DNA of 64,000 nt from Aaosphaeria pasadenensis (Eukaryota; Ascomycota; Dothideomycetes; Pleosporales). Below are positions 11,588 through 21,485 of the stretch, piece after piece. How positions within the stretch are numbered: position 1 is the first letter of the stretch; each line of letters begins with the position of its first letter. The stretch covers positions 496,001-560,000 of the forward strand of contig JAKLMB010000017.1 in the NCBI GenBank assembly GCA_022813625.1, written 5' to 3'. Under the pieces are notes generated by a model that did not search any database, was not told the DNA's origin, and saw only the letters and a program-made list of their open reading frames with translations. The position numbers and the translations under genes were made by a program.

Positions 11588-12854
11588 TTTAACGAGACGT
11601 TTATGTGGAGGTTATTGAGTCACGAAATGCATGGACGTATAGTTTTACTCAAAAATTGAAGCTATCAAATCATGAACCATATACTATCTCTCTCTTCCAT
11701 CTGCTTAACCCAACATTGATGCCATGCCCATTTCCCAAGTTCAACCCTCAGTGACACAACCACAAAAACCCCTAACATCCCAAAACAATAAAACAGGCAG
11801 TGCTGTCCCTCCCCTTACCTCACCTTCCCACCTCGGTGTTCCCGACCACCCTACACACCTACCCCTCCCTATTCGCCAAAACCGTCCATTCGCCACGCCC
11901 GCATGCAAGCTTACCTTACACACCACCCAACCAATCCCCTGGGACCCCTCCCACGCCAAGGCGTTGATTCGACATCATACCGCTCGCGTGCATTCGCTGG
12001 TTGAATAGCTCGACGCCGCGCCCGCTGCGCGTCATCACTCAATGTTACAACCGAGCGACCAGCCATTGCCGGCGGGGAGGTAGGTCCGGTGAGTGCGAGG
12101 GGATGTATGAGTGCGGCTCGGCAGCCACATTTTCGAGGGTGTGAGGTGCGATGGGTGTTGTATGTACAGACAACTGGGCGGCGTGGGCGGCGGCGATGGT
12201 GGTGGTCGTGTTGGTGTTGGGGTATCTGACGCGCAGCGGCTTTTTAATTTATGTTGTTATTGCTTGGGACTGTGCCTGCTGCGGCTGAGAGTGATGAGGG
12301 CTTGGGGTTTTGAGGCGTGAGAGACTGCATTTCGGCGGAGTCTTCGTTCGGGAGGTTGGTAAGGGTGGGATGTAGGTAGGTAGACAAAGATTTCCTCGAC
12401 ATGACTATAGGTTATCGAGGCATTGTGATGAAACTTCTCGGATGTCTGTTGTTTTCGAGGCATTGAGACAAACACACATGCATACACATTCGGATCCATA
12501 CAGCGCTTGCAACTCAAGTTGGACTTGATGTTCGGCCAGATCCTCTTGGGGGTCTTTGGTGATGCACTTGAATGATTGTTTGAGAGATCTGAATTCGATT
12601 TATACATGCTTTGCTGCTTTCTTTTCGTCGGGATGTTTATATTACTATCCGTACAACTGCACTGGCTTCTTTTTTGATTTATTTGTCTTCGCCTCTAGGA
12701 GTACGGATATGGAAGAAATAATGAAAGGTAATTATTAGGTAGATCAAGATCATAAGATCATTAATGTACTAGTAAGGTACAACACTCATCGCCTTCTAAC
12801 TATATAAAAGAAGCCATCCAAACCCCATTTGAAAAAAAAGCTCAACAAGCACGT
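11588..12854. other. Intergenic region (convergent)
   Basis: Lies between the 3' ends of the permease (+) and the acetolactate decarboxylase (-). An open frame at 11724-12008 is proline-rich and unrecognised, so I do not call it. A TATAAAAG sequence near 12803 has no gene placed to use it. Confidence 0.55.
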
Positions 12855-13580
12855 CTATCCCTCAACCGCCCGAATCCCCTCATCATCCACACCAAGCTGC
12901 GCATCTCTAAAATCATCATCGTCCTCCGGTAACTCCAAATCGAAGCAGTGAATCGTCGCCGCACTGAGCGTCACCCCCTCCATTCCCGCCCGAAGATCCT
13001 GTAAATGCCCCCCAACCTTCCTATCCTCAGAAATCAAATGCATATGGTCCCCCGCAACGCTGATACCCTGAAACCACGCCGGCGACCTGAACCCTACGAT
13101 CGTGCCTCGTATGGACGGAAACGTCTTTGTTGTCTGGCGCTTTCCAACATCGACGAGCCCCTCGTGCGGTGATATCTGGCCGCCAACCGTCCGCACACTG
13201 ACATCCTCAAACACCCCATCTACCCTGAACGCGAGAAAGTGGTTCGCTGTCCTCGGAAGCAGCGCCGATATCTTCTCAGACAGTTCCTGCTTGCTTCCGA
13301 ATGAGATAGTCGATGTGGTCGTGGGTTCGAAGGGCGTCACCATGGCGAAGGGGATTATCCGGCCTGTGTCGTCTTTTTCAAGGTCGGGAGTCACGGATCC
13401 GTCAGACTTGATTTGGTATGCTGAGCCGTCGAGGATGATGAGTTCGCCTTGTAGGCTCTGGAAGGTTCCGAGGCCGTGGGTGCCGTGAGATAGGATGTGG
13501 GATAGAGACACACCGGAGGATGCGGCGCCGCTCATGAGGGCGGAGAGAACGGAGTATTGGTATAGGTTGTTTGGCGCCAT
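12855..13580 (-). CDS. Alpha-acetolactate decarboxylase
   Basis: Converts 2-acetolactate to acetoin. The 241-residue intronless protein has the size and order of bacterial AldC/BudA enzymes. The zinc ligands are present as His179-x-His181 and His192 in GDHMHLISEDRKVGGH. The conserved Glu46 in GELIILDG and Arg165 in GFRSPAWF are also there. I chose the Met at 13580 because the frame upstream (to 13793) runs through the TATA-like box and has no homology character; from 13580 the protein begins directly ahead of the family fold. There is no signal peptide or transit peptide, so it is probably cytosolic. It lies just downstream of the acetolactate synthase on the same strand (555 bp apart), which makes its substrate. 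Decarboxylases of this family are best known from bacteria. Confidence 0.93.
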   Translation of the reverse strand: MAPNNLYQYSVLSALMSGAASSGVSLSHILSHGTHGLGTFQSLQGELIILDGSAYQIKSDGSVTPDLEKDDTGRIIPFAMVTPFEPTTTSTISFGSKQELSEKISALLPRTANHFLAFRVDGVFEDVSVRTVGGQISPHEGLVDVGKRQTTKTFPSIRGTIVGFRSPAWFQGISVAGDHMHLISEDRKVGGHLQDLRAGMEGVTLSAATIHCFDLELPEDDDDFRDAQLGVDDEGIRAVEG

Positions 13581-14135
13581 GGTTGAGAAGTCCTTGAGTT
13601 GTTGTCTGTCGTGGTGGATGGAGAGGAGTAGAGAAAGGGTATCAACAGGTGCTGAGGGATTGTGGTTGAAAGGTTGATTTGGCTCGCAATGCTGATGCAT
13701 GCTCCATATATATACCGCTGGATCCCGTCTCGTTGAGCAGAACTTGCGATGACGCATGAATGCCTCCACTGAAAAACGGCTCATTCGGAGCACAATTTGG
13801 CCACTGGATGATGCAGGATGTGTCTATATGGGTTATCATGCGAAGCTGGCCACTTGCTGGCCGTGTGTATCTACTATTCAGAATTTGACAAGCATGCCCT
13901 CTCTCGGTGGACTAGGAACGCCAAAGATAAGCATTGCAATTAGCATTTAAAGGTTCTTTTCACATCATCAGTGACGAACGTTTCACCTACATGCAGCAGC
14001 CATGCGAGCTGGCTGCTTGCTAGTATTATATACGATCTAAACATAAAATGCTATATATACAAACTATGAACGGTATTAAAAATTATACTAATACATGTCG
14101 CCTTGCCATTATCTGCTAAACTCCACCCGTACCGA
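13581..14135. other. Intergenic region between synthase and decarboxylase
   Basis: Contains the promoter of the decarboxylase (minus strand) and the 3' flank of the synthase. The right half is AT-rich. No gene supported. Confidence 0.6.
13707..13714 (-). promoter_or_regulatory. TATA-like box of the acetolactate decarboxylase gene
   Basis: TATATATA about 127 nt upstream of the chosen start codon at 13580, correctly oriented for transcription on the minus strand. Functional use is inferred. Confidence 0.5.
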
Positions 14136-15821
14136 TCACATCACATCCGACGTGACCAGATTCAACATCAAATTATGGTTTTGACTGTAGTCAATCTCGA
14201 TCTCCACGATACAAACGCCAACGTACTCCAATGCCTCCTTCATGACAGCCTCCAAGTCGCCCGAACTGGTCACACGCAGCCCCTTGGCGCCCATTGCGTC
14301 GGCAAGCTTGACGAAGTCAACTCCACCGAGTTCCACTCCGGAGCTGCGACCGTACTTGTCCACTTCCTGGAACTCGACCATGTTGTATTTGCCGTCGTTC
14401 CACACGAAATGTGTGATGTTGCAGCCCTGTTGAACGGCAGTAACCAGCTCCTGACTGCTGAACATGAAGCCTCCATCGCCGCTAATGCTAATCACCTTCT
14501 CAGAGGACGGCGGATTCTGGCTGAGCGATACACCGATAGCCCACGGCAACGCTACTCCCAAAGTTTGCTGTACGTTCGACATCAGGAAAGTCCTAGGCTT
14601 GTAGGAATAGAAATACCGGCAGAGCCAGATGTAGACGCTTCCGACGTCCGATATGACGGTCGTCGACGGCTTGATCATATTCTGGAATAGTCGAATAAAG
14701 TGCAGGGGATGTATCGGTCCGGTAGGTCTTCCAATTGCTTCAGGGCTCTTCACCCATTCCAGCATGCTCGTCTGAATGGCCTCTCCGGCCTCGGTGAGCT
14801 GGAGACGAGCCACTGTGTCCAGTCTGCCATTGAGTTCTGCGATGTTGTCGGCTATCGATCCGATGAGTTCAACCTTCGGCACGTAGTTGCCTACGAAGTC
14901 CGCCGATGCAACATCCATATGCAAGATAGTCGTATTGCGCGCGTTCCACAGATTTGCGTCATACTCTGCTTGGTCCAGGCCAACGGCGATGACGAGATCA
15001 GCGTGTTGCAGCAGCTTGTCGCCTGGTTGGTTGCGGAACAGACCGATTCGGCCGTAGAAGAGGTGGACGAGATCCTTGGAAATGGCTCCGGCGGCCTGGA
15101 AGGTCTCGACGACGGGCACAGGGTGTTTCTTCAGGAAGCTGTGGATTGCTTTGATGGTGTCGTCTGATTCGGAGACTCGCATACCGAGAAACAGGACGGG
15201 GGCTTTGGCTGCAGATATCAGATCTGCGGCTGCTTGGAGTGTGGCCTCGGGGGATTTTCCATATGTCGGGGGGATAAAAGACGCTTTTGGGAACGCCATG
15301 ACCTCTGATGTGCTCTTCACCGGAGTCATCAGGTCGATGGGGAGACTTATGGCTGTGGCGCCTCGAGGGGAGGTCGCTGCAACTCTGAAGGCGTCCAGCA
15401 TGATTTCAGCAATCTGATCCTCCACCACAGCAGAAACCGCCTTCTTCGTAACAGGAGCGAGGAGGTCGACGCCACGTAAGCTCTGGTGGGTTCTTTGGAG
15501 CGATTGAGCTCGCCTGACGCTTCCTACAATCGCAACAACTGGGGCTCCCTCATCTGTCGCAGTGACTAGGCCAGTGACGAGATTGCTAGTGCCTGGTCCC
15601 GAAGTAGCTATACAGACACCTGGGATGCCAGTAACTTTTCCCATCGCGGCTGCTATGAACGCGGCATTCTGTTCGTGCCGACAGACGACGAGCTTGATGT
15701 CTGGGTGATCAATCAGGGCATTGAAGACGGAGTCGATCTTCGCTCCTGGGACTCCGAATACATATTTGACTCCGGCTGCCTTCAGTGAATCGATTAGGAT
15801 GTCGACCGTGTCTTTGGCCAT
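14136..15821 (-). CDS. Catabolic acetolactate synthase (AlsS/BudB type)
   Basis: Condenses two pyruvates to 2-acetolactate using thiamine diphosphate. The intronless 561-residue protein has the three-domain TPP-enzyme layout. Glu50 in CRHEQNAAF is the TPP-activating glutamate. GDG at 448-450 and Asn475 form the GDG-x24-N cofactor motif. The middle domain segments VVETFQAAGAISKDL and GRIGLFRNQPGD are hallmarks of bacterial catabolic AlsS/BudB rather than of the FAD-dependent anabolic Ilv2. The protein starts immediately with the PYR domain (MAKDTVDILIDSLKAAG), with no mitochondrial presequence, so it is probably cytosolic and separate from branched-chain amino acid synthesis. It shares a divergent promoter region with the FNT channel gene and is followed by the decarboxylase. 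Confidence 0.94.
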   Translation of the reverse strand: MAKDTVDILIDSLKAAGVKYVFGVPGAKIDSVFNALIDHPDIKLVVCRHEQNAAFIAAAMGKVTGIPGVCIATSGPGTSNLVTGLVTATDEGAPVVAIVGSVRRAQSLQRTHQSLRGVDLLAPVTKKAVSAVVEDQIAEIMLDAFRVAATSPRGATAISLPIDLMTPVKSTSEVMAFPKASFIPPTYGKSPEATLQAAADLISAAKAPVLFLGMRVSESDDTIKAIHSFLKKHPVPVVETFQAAGAISKDLVHLFYGRIGLFRNQPGDKLLQHADLVIAVGLDQAEYDANLWNARNTTILHMDVASADFVGNYVPKVELIGSIADNIAELNGRLDTVARLQLTEAGEAIQTSMLEWVKSPEAIGRPTGPIHPLHFIRLFQNMIKPSTTVISDVGSVYIWLCRYFYSYKPRTFLMSNVQQTLGVALPWAIGVSLSQNPPSSEKVISISGDGGFMFSSQELVTAVQQGCNITHFVWNDGKYNMVEFQEVDKYGRSSGVELGGVDFVKLADAMGAKGLRVTSSGDLEAVMKEALEYVGVCIVEIEIDYSQNHNLMLNLVTSDVM

Positions 15822-15910
15822 TGTTGGAAGTGTGCGTTGGTTTTGGGGGTTGTCAGATGGGTTCTGCTATTATTGAAATAGGCCTATGAATATATGGATG
15901 AATAGCTGGT

Positions 15911-15918
15911 TTTATATG
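15911..15918 (-). promoter_or_regulatory. TATA-like box of the acetolactate synthase gene
   Basis: CATATAAA on the minus strand, about 90 nt upstream of the ATG at 15821. Confidence 0.5.
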
Positions 15919-16582
15919 TTGATAAAATAATAATATAAACAATGTTATGCTGCTCAATGATGGGATATCCGTCCCAGATTTGCGACAGCTTCCCATATTT
16001 AAAGTCGATATTCGTTCTGGAAGACAAAATAAAACGCTCTTGAGCCCTCTTCAGTTACTCGTATACGATGTTGCGTCATCGCCAAACAAACACAACGCGC
16101 GCCGTCCGACAGTCGTACCAGATCACTCATTCGCCTCTGCGGGAATAGTGATTGCGGGATGCTCGGGTCGGACAAAGATATCGCATACTTCTCGGTCCGT
16201 AGAGATTATCTGCTCTGATTTTCCTCCAGCTTGGATCAGTCAGCCTCCTGGGGAGGTTTGAGGATGGTCGTATCTGGTGGAATCCCGCGGATCCTTAGCA
16301 CCAACCCTAGCCTAGGGCTGCACGTCCCGCACCGACATCATTTGTTGTTTTCACATTAAGTCGTCGTGGCTTGATTGCTTCAGCATGATGGAACATCACG
16401 ATCTTCCGGTAGCAGACGGGACTTGATAAGCAGTGTTCGAGGCCACGGTCATCATCTCAACATACAAACCGTATTGCTTACCGAAGATGAAGTCACGACA
16501 TGTCGTATCTCTGATGTGACCTCACGGCCCCTATATTTTTTGCATTGACAACTTTCCAACTGTTGCTGCTCAGTCGTATTCG

Positions 16583-16590
16583 TATAAATA
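16583..16590 (+). promoter_or_regulatory. TATA box of the FNT channel gene
   Basis: TATAAATA about 118 nt upstream of the ATG at 16708, followed by a leader with C/T runs. Confidence 0.55.
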
Positions 16591-16707
16591 AGTTGAAAAA
16601 CCAAGAGAAGCTCGTTTTACTTCCATTTTGACTGTCGTTTTTCTGTTCATAGTCTTCATCTCTATCAATAAACTACAGTTAGTCCTCGGCAACCTCTAAA
16701 AACAAAA

Positions 16708-18078
16708 ATGAAGCCAATCAATCTCAGTGGTAGCGATACCTTTAATCTTTTCCATCGAAAAAATCAGTCCGAAAAGCCCAGAAGACAACATGTGCATGAA
16801 ATTCCCCTGGCCGCGCCGTCGGATATGTTATCGGGTCTGACGTTAGAGAACGCCATACTTTTCAATGCAACAAAGAAGATAGCAAACCCTCCCGACAAGA
16901 CGTTTTTCCTCGCTCTCATGGGCGGTATCTGGGTTGGTATCGGTGGAATAGCTGGCATCAGTGCAGCAGGAGGCGTTCCTGACTCTGTACGACTCCAGTG
17001 GGTTTCGCTGCCACGATTTCTGATCGGCTCTTTCTTTGCCTTTGGTATGCAATGCATCGTCTTCTGTACCCGACTTGCGACACGTCTCTAACCCTACAAA
17101 GCACTTCATTTCATAGTCATGTTTGGTGGCGAGCTATTCACGGGTAATCTAATGATCCTGGCGATCGGTACGTCCACCGAGTTCTGTTCCACTACCCTAT
17201 GGGGCAATTCACTAACTGCCTTGGACCAGGATGGTTCAATCAGGAAGTTTCCTTGTGGCCACTGCTGATACACACCTTCATTGTGTATATTGGCAATTGG
17301 AGCGGTACGCTTCTGGTGGCCTACTTCATCGGATACCTTACGAAGCTTTTCGTCGCTGTGCAATATCGCTCGTTCTTGGATGAGCTTGTTGTTAGCAAAC
17401 TGGAAGGACCAAGTTAGTCTTCCCTTCTTTGTGATCTATCTACTGAGTAGTCTGGCTTCTGTATATCCATCTGCTAACTTTTTGTGAAGACTGGGGCGAG
17501 ATCTTTCTCCGGGCCATACCAGCCAACATCATGGTCTGCATGGCCATCATGCTAAGCATTGCAGCACGCAGCGCTAGTGGAAAGATGATAGCTCTCTGGT
17601 TCCCAGTAGTCATGTTTGTACTCAGTGGATATGAGCATTGCATCGCCAATAGTAAGACACCTTTATATACTCCCTCGTGAACCCTTTGGACTGACGCAGA
17701 ACTTTAGTGTTATTCCTTTCTGTGGGATTGATGTACGGTGCGCCATCGACAATTGGTCGCCTCTGGTACAACCAGTCTGCTGCTGTTTTGGGCAACCTTG
17801 TTGGCGGAGCCATCTTCATCGGGTTGACTGCCCACCTGTCTAATCATTGGAAGTCGGTGATTTTTACCTCTAATGAACCTGGCACCTTTCTGGGTCATGA
17901 TGTGGAAAGCACTCGCCAGGCGCGGGATCAGTCGCATAGGCAGCACGAGGTCTTTGGAGATTCCTCATCAGCTAATCCATCTACTGATTCAAGACAATCG
18001 GCTGGCGCGTCGTCACCAGACAATACTGGAACGGATGGAGAAGATCAGCAGAAATGGCATGGAGATGAGATTGTGTAA
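16708..18078 (+). CDS. Formate/nitrite transporter (FNT) family channel
   Basis: Five exons: 16708-17044, 17102-17167, 17230-17412, 17490-17651 and 17708-18078, giving 372 residues. All four introns (56-77 nt) interrupt after the first base of a codon. The spliced protein shows the FNT hallmarks in order: GGELFTGNLM (first broken helix), YIGNWSGTLLVAYF, a conserved lysine in SASGKMIALWFPV and the central histidine in SGYEHCIANMLF. These Lys and His residues control anion protonation in FocA/NirC-type channels, so the pore looks functional. The first ~50 residues and the last ~85 are polar and probably cytosolic. The family moves monovalent weak-acid anions (formate, nitrite, lactate, acetate). 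Head-to-head placement with acetolactate synthase suggests co-expression and a role in organic-acid or nitrite flux; the substrate is not known. Confidence 0.93.
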
Positions 18079-18332
18079 TGTACTACACTACTAGATTGTC
18101 AGACTTCTATGGCAATGGTCAAAGTTGTTTTAGATATTGTAACATTATAATTTATTAACACTAGAATTAAGATGCTCTACTAACAGAGTAGGGAAATAAA
18201 ATTAATTTTCTTGGGAAGTATAGCTGCGCTCTACGAGTAAGTTTACTTATTATTCTCAGCCAATCGCTAACCAAGTGCTACGCATGCACAAGCGAATGTC
18301 ACTGTTCGACTGTGATTGGACGAGTCTCAAAC

Positions 18333-18340
18333 TTATATAA
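18333..18340 (+). promoter_or_regulatory. TATA-like box of the CHR transporter gene
   Basis: TTATATAA about 100 nt upstream of the chosen start codon at 18439. It overlaps an in-frame ATG at 18340, which argues against that ATG being the start. Confidence 0.5.
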
Positions 18341-18438
18341 TGTCGACATTCAGACCCCTTTCATGGCATCGAACCCAACTCGAAGTCAAGGTTCATTTCG
18401 TATCTTCAAAGGCGATCAGTTCAAATACCCAATTGAGA

Positions 18439-20194
18439 ATGTCGCTGTCCTCGGTCATTAGTTCTTTACGCACCCATATTCGCAACCAACGCAACAGCTC
18501 CTTGCAGGCCAACACGGAAAAGTTACAATGGCGCCTCGCTGAGGTGTTTATGAGGACATGGGATCTAGGGTTTACAGCTTTCGGCGGACCGCCCGTGCAC
18601 TTTCAGATCCTACATCGCAGATTTGTGCAAGGTGTTGGCTTCGGTGGTGGAAGCAAATGGATTGACGAACAAACCGTGAGTATGCGACTGCTTGTCCAAG
18701 CAACGCTACGATGAGTTTTCAACTGGTGCATGCACTCACTAGGCCACAGTATCAAGAGCTATTTGGAATTTGCCAAGCCCTTCCAGGTCCGGGTTCGACA
18801 AAGATGATTTTTTGTATAGCAATGATTCGCGCAGGTATTATTGGAGCCATCTTCACGTTCCTCGTCTGGAGCTTGCCTGGTGCGATCGGAATGTACGGTC
18901 TGTCACTAGGGGTTCAGCGAATGCCTGACCGGTTGCCGCCCGTTGTATATGCCTTGCTGAGCGGACTTAATGCCAGCACTGTGGGCATCGTTGCTTTGGC
19001 TGCCGTTCAAGTGAGTTCACTTATGCATATCGGGTGGGGTTTTAACTGATGACATCTAGTTGGCTGAGAAAGCCATTCAAGACCCTCTTACCCGGATCTT
19101 GGTCGTTTTAGGTGCTTGCGCGGGCTTGTGCTACAATGCACTCTGGTACTTCCCAGTACTTATCCTGATTGGGGGAATTGCCACTGCCATTTGGGATGTC
19201 TGGTTGCGCCGGATAGTTGGCAAAATGCAAGCAAACTGGGAGGCGAAGCGACAGCGTAGAAACGCGCCAGATGCTGAAAGACTGGATGCAGCTTCAAGCA
19301 TTTCTTTGGAGGAGAATATGCAAGCGCACACAGCAAATCTTGCTCGACGAAGGCCGCAGGTTGAGAGCTCACGAGGGCAAACTACCACTGAAACGGATTC
19401 CACGGCAAATGCCAGCGGGCGTGAAGGACCAAACACTGTCGAGTCTGCCCCTATCACAGATACGAAGACGCACAACATCTCTGTCAAATTGGGCTTGACA
19501 CTGATCGTAGGATTTCTAGGTACATTTTCGTTCTTGCACTTCTCGCTGGTTCTAATATGATACAGTATCGTTCGTAATATTTATGGTCCTCAGGGGTGTT
19601 CTTGACAGAAGACCCCGCGTTTTTGATCTCTTCTCCAACATGTACCTCGCCGGCACCATCATATTTGGCGGTGGACCAGTTGTGATTCCTCTTCTCCGCT
19701 CGTACGTGGTTGAGCCAGGATGGGTGTCGCCACGAGACTTCCTTCTTGGCCTTGCCATCATTCAAGCTTTTCCCGGCCCGAACTTCAATTTTGCTGTCTT
19801 TCTGGGAGCGCTGGCCCTTGCGAATACTGGCACTCCTACAGTTGTCGGCGCGTTACTTGGATATCTAGGTATATTCTTCCCAGGCATCATCCTCGCGGTC
19901 GGTGTGCAGTCGATATGGCAGGCCATGAGGGCAAAGGCATGGGTCGTGAGCCTGCTCAGAGGTATCAACGCTACGGCTGTTGGACTAGTTTTCACCGCGG
20001 TGTACCGCCTCTGGGAGATCGGATACCTGACACCGGAGAGCAACAACGGAAAGAGCCTTGGGCAGGAACCGTGGTGGGTTGCTGTCGCTGCACTCACCTA
20101 CGCGGAGACCGCCTGGTTCAAGATCCCACCAGCGATGGCGATTGTCTTTGGTGCCGTTCTGGGCCTTGCGTGGTATGGTGCTGTTGGTCAGTAG
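18439..20194 (+). CDS. Chromate ion transporter (CHR) family protein
   Basis: Four exons: 18439-18675, 18750-19010, 19060-19519 and 19566-20194, giving 528 residues; introns are 46-74 nt. It is a two-domain CHR protein. The N-terminal half has LGFTAFGGPPVHF followed by CQALPGPGSTK. The C-terminal half repeats the plan with GTIIFGGGPVVIPLL and IQAFPGPNFNF. A polar linker of ~110 residues separates the halves. In bacteria this family exports chromate and is related to sulfate handling; fungal members exist and their natural substrate is uncertain. The start at 18439 (MSLSSVISS) was chosen over an ATG at 18340 because the latter overlaps the TATA-like box. It follows the FNT gene on the same strand with a 360-bp gap that holds the promoter. 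Confidence 0.92.
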
Positions 20195-20520
20195 TAAGGT
20201 ACCAAGATGCGTTCGCCGTTTTGCTGGGTAGATTTCGTTATCGATTGCCTTGAGTTGATGGGGACCAAATCAATGCGGATGAATGACTCTGATTCGCGCT
20301 AGCACCTCCTTATGGTGGTGAGCATTCCCTCTGGTCTGGGTTACAATATAGGTACTCGAAATACTTAGACATAAGTACATGGTGACTAAGTCCCGATGAC
20401 CAGTATTTACTTTCTACATGATAAAGAAGAAGCATTGTGAACATTCAGCGCCTGCCAGAGATATCATGTTCCTTCAAAATGCCAGGTTTCATCCCAATCT
20501 TCCCTATGTACATCTCGATT
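20195..20520. other. Short convergent intergenic region
   Basis: 3' flanks of the CHR gene (+) and the unknown membrane protein gene (-). Nothing else seen. Confidence 0.6.
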
Positions 20521-21485
20521 TCACAATTCGTCTCCTATCCGCTGGATCTCAGGACGCGCCCCAAATCCTTGCCGCACCCTTTCATCTGTGGCGTTCTTCA
20601 TAAAGGACTGGGCAAGGTCTGTTTTCACAGCCCAGCTGGCGACGGTTCGAATAATAAATGTTATGAAAATAGAGGTCACAAGAGTCCAGCTTGCCATGAA
20701 AACGATCTGTTTGGGTGCTGGAATGATGATAAAGGCAATGAGGTCGCAAAGAGGACCAGTAGAGATGAAAGAGGCGATGAAATCGAAGAAAATACGCTGA
20801 GCGAAGTTAGTGGAAAGTAACTTGAACTTGATCGTTTCGGTCGTTTCGGTCGTTTCGGACGTTTCGCAGAACTTACGGTTGTGAATGTTTCCAGTATTTT
20901 ACGGGGGGATTCCATCCTTAATAGCCCTCCCAGAAAATGCGAAACAGTATACAACCACAACCGCCCAATCGTCAATTCTATGATCCATTTGAGGAAAGTG
21001 TTGCACCAGTTTAGAGATGCTCGTTTGACCCTGCCTTGCGCAATCCATTTCTTCACGACTTCCTCTTCCCGATCATCACTCTCTTCAATCTTTTCAGTAC
21101 GCCCGTAGTAAGCTTCAATCCGCCGGGGCCTGGCAGGCAATATTCTCTCCAACCAGGTGTACCAGTAATACTGCAGCATCAAAATGATAGTGTTGAGAAT
21201 GACGTCTCGTGGAAACACGACGGTATAGAATGCTTCCAGTGGTTCGTCCGCCATAGTCCCGTTATTGACTGCATTGGTCGAATTCGAAGCACCCAGTCTT
21301 AATCGACCAGGCCGGCCCGCCATACTTGAATCTGCCTGGTCCATCGTGTCTGTAAAGTTTCGAAATCCTTCGTTCTCCCATACCTCGTCAAACACGCTTC
21401 CAGTCGTGTGGTGGGAGATGATCATTGATATGGTACAAATCACGGTGGCCTGTAGAACGGCCGTCCGCATGGTTGATGATGGCAT
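20521..21485 (-). CDS. Unknown multi-pass membrane protein
   Basis: Two exons on the minus strand, 21485-20877 and 20796-20521, giving 294 residues. The 80-nt intron (GTAAGT...GCTCAG, with CCACTAAC branch-like element) is phase 0 and joins ILETFTT to RIFFDFIASFIS. The intron-retained frame also stays open, but its translation is a repetitive Lys/Arg/Pro stretch. Hydrophobic segments occur near residues 8-25, about 90-105, 165-185, 205-225 and 235-255, with a polar, Asn-rich loop (~residues 30-80) carrying possible N-glycosylation sites (NFT, NST, NGT). I do not recognise the family. It is convergent with the CHR gene and may or may not belong to the acetoin block. Confidence 0.7.
20832..20867 (+). 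repeat. 9-nt tandem repeat (TCGTTTCGG)x4 inside an intron
   Basis: Three exact and one degenerate 9-nt units, lying within the intron of the unknown membrane protein gene. Because the unit is a multiple of three, copy-number change would not shift the frame of a retained intron. Confidence 0.85.

Larger units (their letters stand above)
15822..16707. promoter_or_regulatory. Divergent promoter region of acetolactate synthase and FNT channel
   Basis: 886 bp between two start codons facing away from each other. TATA-like boxes lie at both ends (15911 on the minus strand, 16583 on the plus strand), so the region probably carries common upstream elements for both genes. No open frame of note. Confidence 0.6.

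Noticed and set aside
11724..12008. 94-codon proline-rich frame
   Set aside because: No recognisable family and the opposite strand is also open; possible but not supportable.
12803..12811. TATAAAAG on the plus strand
   Set aside because: No gene start lies downstream on that strand; it falls just beyond the 3' end of the decarboxylase gene.
13581..13793. N-terminal extension of acetolactate decarboxylase
   Set aside because: The open frame crosses the TATA-like box and adds 71 residues not seen in the family.
18340..18438. Upstream in-frame ATG for the CHR transporter
   Set aside because: It overlaps the TATA-like box, so transcription should begin downstream; the extra residues show no family character.
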